Source of the DNA: JAWLFI01 sp041685645
Lineage (GTDB): Bacteria > Bacteroidota > Bacteroidia > Chitinophagales > Saprospiraceae
Reading direction: 5' to 3'
DNA: 9,983 bases
NCBI GenBank assembly: GCA_041685645.1
Contig: JAWLFI010000102.1
Coordinates: 1-9,983, forward strand
Of this stretch, positions 5,804 to 9,983 are shown piece after piece (positions within the stretch are counted from its first letter, which is position 1; each line of letters starts with the position of its first letter). The notes below the pieces were generated by a model. The model was given only the letters and a program-made list of their open reading frames with translations, made no database searches and was not told the DNA's origin. The position numbers and the translations under genes are program-made.

Positions 5804-7081
5804 ATGTCATCACAAGCTAAATTTGAGCAAAAGAAGATTTATGTAAAAGGGATCGGCGGCGAGCGACCGCTGTTGCCCTTATCGTATGAAGAGATGAAGC
5901 GGCAGGCCAAAGATAGGTTAAGTCCGGAGGGCTTTGCTTACATCTGTGGTGGCGCGGGTCGGGAGGAAACCCAGTCAGCGAATCGAAGAGCTTTTCAACA
6001 ATGGGAGATTTTGCCCTCTATGCTCAATGGAAAAGAGGATGTAGATACGAGTATTGAACTGTTGGGAAAGAAGCAGGTTTCCCCTTATTTTTTAGCTCCT
6101 ATCGGCGTTTTGGATATGGCTCGGGCGAAGGGAGATCTCAAAGTGGCGGAAGCCGCGGCGGCGGAGCAGGTACCTTTAGTGATGTCCAATCAGGCGAGTG
6201 CACCGATGGAGGCTTGTGCGGAGCGAATGGGAGATGCAGAGCGTTGGTTTCAATTGTATTACAGTAGGTCTCAGGATTTGGTACAAAGTCTCGTGCAACG
6301 GGCGGAGGCTGCGGGCTGTTCTTGTTTAGTGGTGACGCTGGATACGACGCAGCTCGGTTGGCGGCGGCGCGATTTAGATTTGGGATTTTTACCTTTTTTA
6401 CAAGGCAAGGGAATAGCCCAGTACACCAGTGACCCCGAATTCCAACGCCTGTTGGACGAAGAGCGCGAGCCGGAGGATGAGAACGCGATTCGACCCCGAA
6501 TAAATATTGCTACGCTAAAAACATTATGGAGTCAAAAAAGAAACTATCCGGGCGATTTTAAGAAGTGGTTTTCGTCCCGGCCGAGTCGGGCAGTGCAGCA
6601 ATTTATTTCTATATTTTCTCGCCCCGACCTATCCTGGAAAGAAATTGAGCTTTTGCGTTCTTATACAGACCTTCCCATAGTTCTCAAGGGGATTCAGACG
6701 GTTTCAGATGCGAAAATGGCTAAGGATAAGGGGATGGATGCCTTGTATATTTCCAATCACGGTGGACGTCAGGTGGATGGAGCATGTGCTGCTTTGGACC
6801 AACTGTATTTGATTCGCAAAGCTGTGGGCGAGGAATATCCCTTGTTATTTGACAGTGGAGTGAGATCGGGAGCAGATGCTATGAAAGCATTATGTCTGGG
6901 AGCGACAGCTGTGGGTATTGGCCGGCCTTATGTGTATGCGCTTGCTTTGCAAGGAGAGAAAGGCGTGCGTCAAATGTTGCGGTATTATCGCGCTGAATTA
7001 GAACAAAATATGTTTTTGTCAGGATGCACATCAATGACCGACCTTTCTCCGGAGGTGCTTCGTTCTACCCGGTCACAATAA
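5804..7081 (+). CDS. FMN-dependent alpha-hydroxyacid enzyme, lactate 2-monooxygenase-like
   Basis: Cytoplasmic FMN flavoprotein that oxidises a 2-hydroxyacid, most likely L-lactate. The 425-aa chain covers the full TIM barrel. Visible active-site residues are Y46 (FAYICGGAG), Y152 (QLYYS), D180, K295 (VLKGI) and the catalytic pair H319/R322 in SNHGGRQVDG; the FMN phosphate site is DSGVRSG (350-356) with GIGRPY (371-376). Within the family it fits lactate 2-monooxygenase better than glycolate oxidase or lactate dehydrogenase: LGWRRRDLDLGFLPFLQGKG (184-203), a long charged insertion at about 205-260, and APIG (98-101), where Gly replaces the Ala of oxidases. Such enzymes yield acetate, CO2 and water rather than pyruvate and peroxide; that outcome is inferred. 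No lactate permease or regulator is adjacent. It converges on gldB with a 26-bp gap. Confidence 0.9.
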   Translation: MSSQAKFEQKKIYVKGIGGERPLLPLSYEEMKRQAKDRLSPEGFAYICGGAGREETQSANRRAFQQWEILPSMLNGKEDVDTSIELLGKKQVSPYFLAPIGVLDMARAKGDLKVAEAAAAEQVPLVMSNQASAPMEACAERMGDAERWFQLYYSRSQDLVQSLVQRAEAAGCSCLVVTLDTTQLGWRRRDLDLGFLPFLQGKGIAQYTSDPEFQRLLDEEREPEDENAIRPRINIATLKTLWSQKRNYPGDFKKWFSSRPSRAVQQFISIFSRPDLSWKEIELLRSYTDLPIVLKGIQTVSDAKMAKDKGMDALYISNHGGRQVDGACAALDQLYLIRKAVGEEYPLLFDSGVRSGADAMKALCLGATAVGIGRPYVYALALQGEKGVRQMLRYYRAELEQNMFLSGCTSMTDLSPEVLRSTRSQ

Positions 7082-7107
7082 ATATTGAAAGGGGAAATAT
7101 AAAATCT

Positions 7108-8181
7108 TCAGTTGATGTTTTGCCCTTTGTATTTTGAAGCGGTCAAAATCTTCTGTGGATCATCGAATTCCAATAGCTCCGGCAGGGTAGTACCCGTATT
7201 TCTCATAAATTGCTGCACCATTTGATAGCCGATAAAGTCGCCAATTCGGCCCGGCGACTCCGGGGGCATTCCCATTGAAGTGGGGGCAGGTCGAATCAAG
7301 GTGTTGATTTTTTTTAGTTCTCGGCTATACAGCAATTCCTCATCCAGGATATGGGCCCAGATATTCAATTCATTGTCGTTGCACCAGTCGAGTTGATCGG
7401 CGGTATATTCGAAAAGTACAGTATCGGGTATATTGGGAACGAGTTGGTGCAGAATGTAAAGTGTCCTCCCGTGATCGACCATATAGTCCAGAAGCCGTTC
7501 ATCTTGAATCCTTCGAGTTTTATCATTGATGAGGACCTCTAAAGCCTTTTTTACCATATGATCTTTATTGAAGGTTCGGGTCAGGAATCTGGAAAAGGTC
7601 GTTTCTTTTTTTGCCAATAGATCATAGGGAAACTCAGATCCCAGATACATATCCAGACTAAGGCCCAGCGCATCATCTCCAGTTTCGTCTTCAAAGAGGA
7701 AGGTGGCAACGGCGAACTCCGTGAGGCAGGTGTAGACGTCGGGTGTCGAGAAATTGGGGAAATAATATTGGTAATACCGAAAAGCAGAAGCAAAGTCAGA
7801 GTGGATATCGCTCATATCTTCGTATCTGAGGGCTACCGAATCCATCAATGCCTGGATGGGGTCTGCTGTGGCAATCCCCACTAATCGTTGATGTGTGGCA
7901 GTATCACTTGCCCGGGGTAGATTGAGAATGCGGTGAAGGTATAAGTCGGAAAAGGCGGGGTATTTCTCTTTGCGCGATATAAAATCAGCTACCGAGGAGC
8001 TGCTGTCCCATTCCATAAGGAACTGATCATAGCGAATGAGTTCTGTGTTCACATCAATGTGAGAAACATCGGGTGGAGGGGGATCGGACTGACATCCAGA
8101 GAGTATTGCCAGTACAAAGAGGAGTCCTCCGATTTTCAGGCCGGATAAGTCAAAGAAAGTCAAACTATTTCGTCCGTGCAT
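7108..8181 (-). CDS. gldB: Gliding motility lipoprotein GldB
   Basis: Envelope lipoprotein required for gliding in Flavobacterium johnsoniae; the biochemical role is unresolved. The N-terminus has charged residues, a hydrophobic stretch (17-27) and the lipobox LSGC with C30 as the lipidated residue, followed by a Pro-rich linker. Family hallmarks recognisable from memory: DVSHIDVN (38-45), RYDQFL (50-55), YPAFSDLY (74-81), KYYFP-like QYYFPNFSTPDVYT (138-151), LGLSLDMYLG (172-181), LDYMVDHGRTLYI (231-243), EYTADQLDWCNDNE (258-271), AHILDEELLYS (276-286), RPAP-SMG (297-304) and the C-terminal GRIGDFIGYQMV (311-322) with ASKYK (348-352). ATG 8181 is the only Met before the signal peptide. gldC, its usual neighbour in F. 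johnsoniae, is absent on the downstream side. Presence of this gene does not prove gliding. Confidence 0.92.
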   Translation of the reverse strand: MHGRNSLTFFDLSGLKIGGLLFVLAILSGCQSDPPPPDVSHIDVNTELIRYDQFLMEWDSSSSVADFISRKEKYPAFSDLYLHRILNLPRASDTATHQRLVGIATADPIQALMDSVALRYEDMSDIHSDFASAFRYYQYYFPNFSTPDVYTCLTEFAVATFLFEDETGDDALGLSLDMYLGSEFPYDLLAKKETTFSRFLTRTFNKDHMVKKALEVLINDKTRRIQDERLLDYMVDHGRTLYILHQLVPNIPDTVLFEYTADQLDWCNDNELNIWAHILDEELLYSRELKKINTLIRPAPTSMGMPPESPGRIGDFIGYQMVQQFMRNTGTTLPELLEFDDPQKILTASKYKGQNIN

Positions 8182-8313
8182 TGTACTTAAAGTTGTGTAA
8201 AATTGATGTATTTTTGAACTCGAGATAATTTGTTATATTGTATAGGTAATATAAAGTAAGTTTGATTTTCAAATTCCAATAACAATGTTGTTGTTCAAAA
8301 AAAATATGAAACC
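8182..8313. promoter_or_regulatory. Divergent promoter region of gldB and the beta-barrel gene
   Basis: This 132-bp AT-rich gap separates two divergent genes and must hold both promoters. For the plus strand, TTG 8214-8216 and TATATTG 8234-8240 are the best pair, but the spacer of 17 is short and the -7 box lacks one T; TAATTTG at 8226-8232 is an alternative. I found no convincing minus-strand pair. Immediately before the barrel gene a run of A (8297-8304) may aid ribosome binding, and a three-codon frame (ATG AAA CCA TGA, 8306-8317) overlaps its start codon. Confidence 0.4.
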
Positions 8314-9039
8314 ATGAAATACACCCTGAATATAGTCTGGATCACTTTATTTCTCCTTTGCATTAATACGGGGTTGCAGGCGCAATTTAGCAAAATTCGC
8401 TTTGGTCCTGAAATATCTCCACAAGTATCCTGGCTGTTCACGAATGATAATCAAATCAATTCCGAAGGCAATAATATGGGACTCAAACTAGGTCTTATGG
8501 GGGAATATTATTTTACGGAGAATTATGCCATCACCGGAGGTCTGGGGCTCTCGTTTAATCCGGGGGGAACTCTCCAGCACGATATTGGCGGAAACCTTTT
8601 GGCTCGTTCTGACTTTTCCCAGGAGAGTTTGAATGACCTGGCAGATGATGCTGAGATACAGTACAAGATGCAGTTCGTTGAATTGCCCATCGGTTTAAAA
8701 ATGAAGACCCGACAATTTGGTTACATTAGTTATTACGCGCATTTGCCGGTATTCACCTTAGGAGTGCTCACTCGTTCCCGGGGGGATATTATGGCGAGTA
8801 ATGTGTCTTCTACGAATGAAAACATATCACCTGATACGCGGTTTTTCAATATAAGCTGGGGCTTTGGCGGGGGAGCTGAATATAATGTGAGCCCGGAGAC
8901 ATCGCTGGTGTTTGGTTTATATTACCATCAGAGCATTATTGATGTCACCAGTGATAGAGGAACGCGCCGGACAGGAGAGCGCGAAGATTCAAAAGGAAGT
9001 TTAGGTGTGATTCGGTTGCAAATTGGAGTTCTTTTTTAG
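8314..9039 (+). CDS. Outer-membrane beta-barrel protein, PF13568-like
   Basis: Predicted outer-membrane protein of the porin/PorT-like beta-barrel family common in Bacteroidota; substrate and partners unknown. Residues 1-23 form a Sec signal peptide, with likely cleavage in LQA|Q after A23. The mature chain alternates amphipathic strands and loops: GLKLGLMGEYYFTENYAI (56-73), ITGGLGLSFNPGG, FVELPIGLKMKT and GFGGGAEYNVSPETSLVFG, ending in VIRLQIGVLF with the terminal Phe typical of assembled barrels. The layout of about eight strands with ELPIGLK in the middle is characteristic of this family. It lacks the hallmarks I would expect of true T9SS PorT, so that name is not used. It heads a likely two-gene unit with nadC (18-bp gap), a pairing with no obvious functional link. 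Confidence 0.82.
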   Translation: MKYTLNIVWITLFLLCINTGLQAQFSKIRFGPEISPQVSWLFTNDNQINSEGNNMGLKLGLMGEYYFTENYAITGGLGLSFNPGGTLQHDIGGNLLARSDFSQESLNDLADDAEIQYKMQFVELPIGLKMKTRQFGYISYYAHLPVFTLGVLTRSRGDIMASNVSSTNENISPDTRFFNISWGFGGGAEYNVSPETSLVFGLYYHQSIIDVTSDRGTRRTGEREDSKGSLGVIRLQIGVLF

Positions 9040-9057
9040 AATAGAAACTGCATAGCT

Positions 9058-9915
9058 ATGAAAATGGATATCAATGCCAAATTGCTCGATAAATTTATAG
9101 ATCGAGGAATAGAGGAAGATGAAGGTGCCGGCGATCATACTTCACTGGCCTGCATTCCCGCAGACAGTCGGTCCATTGCCGAATTGATCGTCAAAGATGT
9201 GGGCGTTCTTTCGGGCACTTTCATTGCTGAATACGCATTGAAGAAGTTAGATTCAGACAGTTATTTTGAAACCCTGATCAAGGATGGCCAGGATGTGGAA
9301 CCGGGGCATGTAGCCTTTCGCGTTCGAGCGAATACCAGATCTTTACTGCTAGCGGAGCGACTCTTGTTAAATACGATTCAGCGAATGAGTGGTATTGCGA
9401 CTTTGTCGAGTCGTTTTGCAGTCGAAGTAGAGGATTTGCCGGTGACGATTTTAGATACCCGAAAAACGACGCCATTGCTGAGGTTTCTGGATAAATGTGC
9501 CGTAAGGCAGGGAGGTGCTTCTAACTATAGAGATGGTTTATATGATTGGATTATGATCAAGGATAACCATATCGAAGCCTGTGGAAGTATTTCTTTAGCG
9601 ATAGAGCGGGTGAATCAGTATCTCAAGGAAAAACAATTAGATTTGGGCATTACGATTGAAGTCAGAAATTTAGTCGAATTACACCAGGTGATAACTCAGG
9701 GCGGTGTGAATCGCATCATGCTCGATAATTTTGAGCTACCGATTTTACGTGAGGCTGTTGCTACAGTCAATGGGGCATTTGAGACAGAAGCTTCGGGAGG
9801 AATTGTCTTGCACAATGTTCGCGAAGTGGCTCAAACCGGAGTGGACTTTATTTCCGTTGGTGCTATAACGCATTCGGCGGGTACACTAGATATGAGCCTG
9901 GATTTTATTGAATAA
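9058..9915 (+). CDS. nadC: Nicotinate-nucleotide pyrophosphorylase (carboxylating)
   Basis: Quinolinate phosphoribosyltransferase: converts quinolinate and PRPP to nicotinate mononucleotide, pyrophosphate and CO2 in de novo NAD synthesis. The 285-aa length and all main motifs match: EEDEGAGDHTS (19-29), LLAERLLLNTIQRMSGIAT (97-115; R101 reaches the neighbouring subunit's site), DTRKTTP (133-139), KCAVRQGGASNYR (146-158), MIKDNH (166-171; K168), IEV (200-202; E201), MLDNF (221-225; D223), EASGGI (244-249) and SVGAITHSA (266-274). The usual GGGxNHR appears here as GGASNYR, with Tyr157 for His; the neighbouring Arg158 is kept, and activity is expected. ATG 9058 starts MKM; ATG 9064 is an alternative. 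It follows the barrel gene closely. nadA and nadB are not in the window. Confidence 0.96.
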   Translation: MKMDINAKLLDKFIDRGIEEDEGAGDHTSLACIPADSRSIAELIVKDVGVLSGTFIAEYALKKLDSDSYFETLIKDGQDVEPGHVAFRVRANTRSLLLAERLLLNTIQRMSGIATLSSRFAVEVEDLPVTILDTRKTTPLLRFLDKCAVRQGGASNYRDGLYDWIMIKDNHIEACGSISLAIERVNQYLKEKQLDLGITIEVRNLVELHQVITQGGVNRIMLDNFELPILREAVATVNGAFETEASGGIVLHNVREVAQTGVDFISVGAITHSAGTLDMSLDFIE

Positions 9916-9941
9916 GTAGGTTCATCTTTCATTTGCCCGTC

Positions 9942-9955
9942 TTCGACAGGTCGAA
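9942..9955. repeat. Short palindrome after nadC
   Basis: TTCGAC at 9942-9947 pairs with GTCGAA at 9950-9955 around AG. It starts 27 bases after the nadC stop and has no T-run behind it, so it is a poor terminator. It resembles the CTTCGAC-containing palindromic words frequent between genes in Bacteroidota (from memory), like the word at 8-21. Confidence 0.4.
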
Positions 9956-9983
9956 TGATCAAGGAAGGTATTGGATATGACCG

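Noticed and set aside
8314..9039. Calling the barrel protein T9SS component PorT
   Set aside because: It has the general beta-barrel layout but not the specific N-terminal features I would expect of PorT, and no other T9SS gene is adjacent.
9977..9983. Start of a downstream gene at ATG 9977 with AAGGAAGG upstream
   Set aside because: The purine-rich stretch and spacing are suggestive, but only two codons remain before the window ends.
1..9983. Defence system, prophage, transposon or integrative element
   Set aside because: No nuclease, methylase, transposase, integrase, toxin or phage protein is present, and all recognisable genes are ordinary chromosomal genes.
1..9983. tRNA, rRNA or a known riboswitch
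   Set aside because: No cloverleaf with a T-loop signature or rRNA segment was seen, and no leader matched a riboswitch core that I recognise; reading by eye cannot exclude a divergent one.

Overview
The window reads as an ordinary chromosomal stretch of a Bacteroidota bacterium, probably from the Saprospiria or a related lineage. The pointers are a GldB-type gliding-motility lipoprotein, a PF13568-like outer-membrane barrel with a signal peptide ending in AQ, a DEAD-box helicase with a Gly/Arg-rich tail, TAnnTTTG-like promoter boxes and mostly weak Shine-Dalgarno signals. The placement is inference from gene content, not from a marker gene.

Layout. 1-426 has no confident gene; it holds a Bacteroidota-style intergenic repeat word at the left edge, an 8-bp hairpin and a doubtful 60-codon minus-strand frame. 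427-1671 (+) is a MacB/FtsX-type ABC permease without an adjacent ATPase, followed by a hairpin. 1737-3278 (+) is a DEAD-box RNA helicase whose TACCTTTG promoter box overlaps the first possible start codon, so translation probably begins at TTG 1761. Convergent to it, 3350-4681 (-) is a large MscS-family channel. 4682-5143 is a long intergenic gap with a GC-rich, hairpin-dense island (about 4912-5075). 5144-5638 (-) is a small three-helix membrane protein with a DUF3592-like tail. Divergent from it, 5804-7081 (+) is an FMN-dependent 2-hydroxyacid enzyme closest to lactate 2-monooxygenase. Convergent to that, 7108-8181 (-) is gldB. Divergent from gldB, 8314-9039 (+) encodes an outer-membrane beta-barrel and 9058-9915 (+) encodes nadC, separated by 18 bp and probably co-transcribed.

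The genes do not form one pathway. They are single-gene or two-gene units: envelope functions (ABC permease, MscS channel, small membrane protein, GldB, beta-barrel), RNA metabolism (helicase), lactate-type acid oxidation and NAD synthesis (nadC). I see no transposase, integrase, CRISPR array, phage gene, toxin-antitoxin pair, defence cluster, tRNA or rRNA. The most unusual element is the structured intergenic island at 4912-5075, which could be a repeat family, a cruciform-forming element or a non-coding RNA; the sequence alone cannot decide between these.
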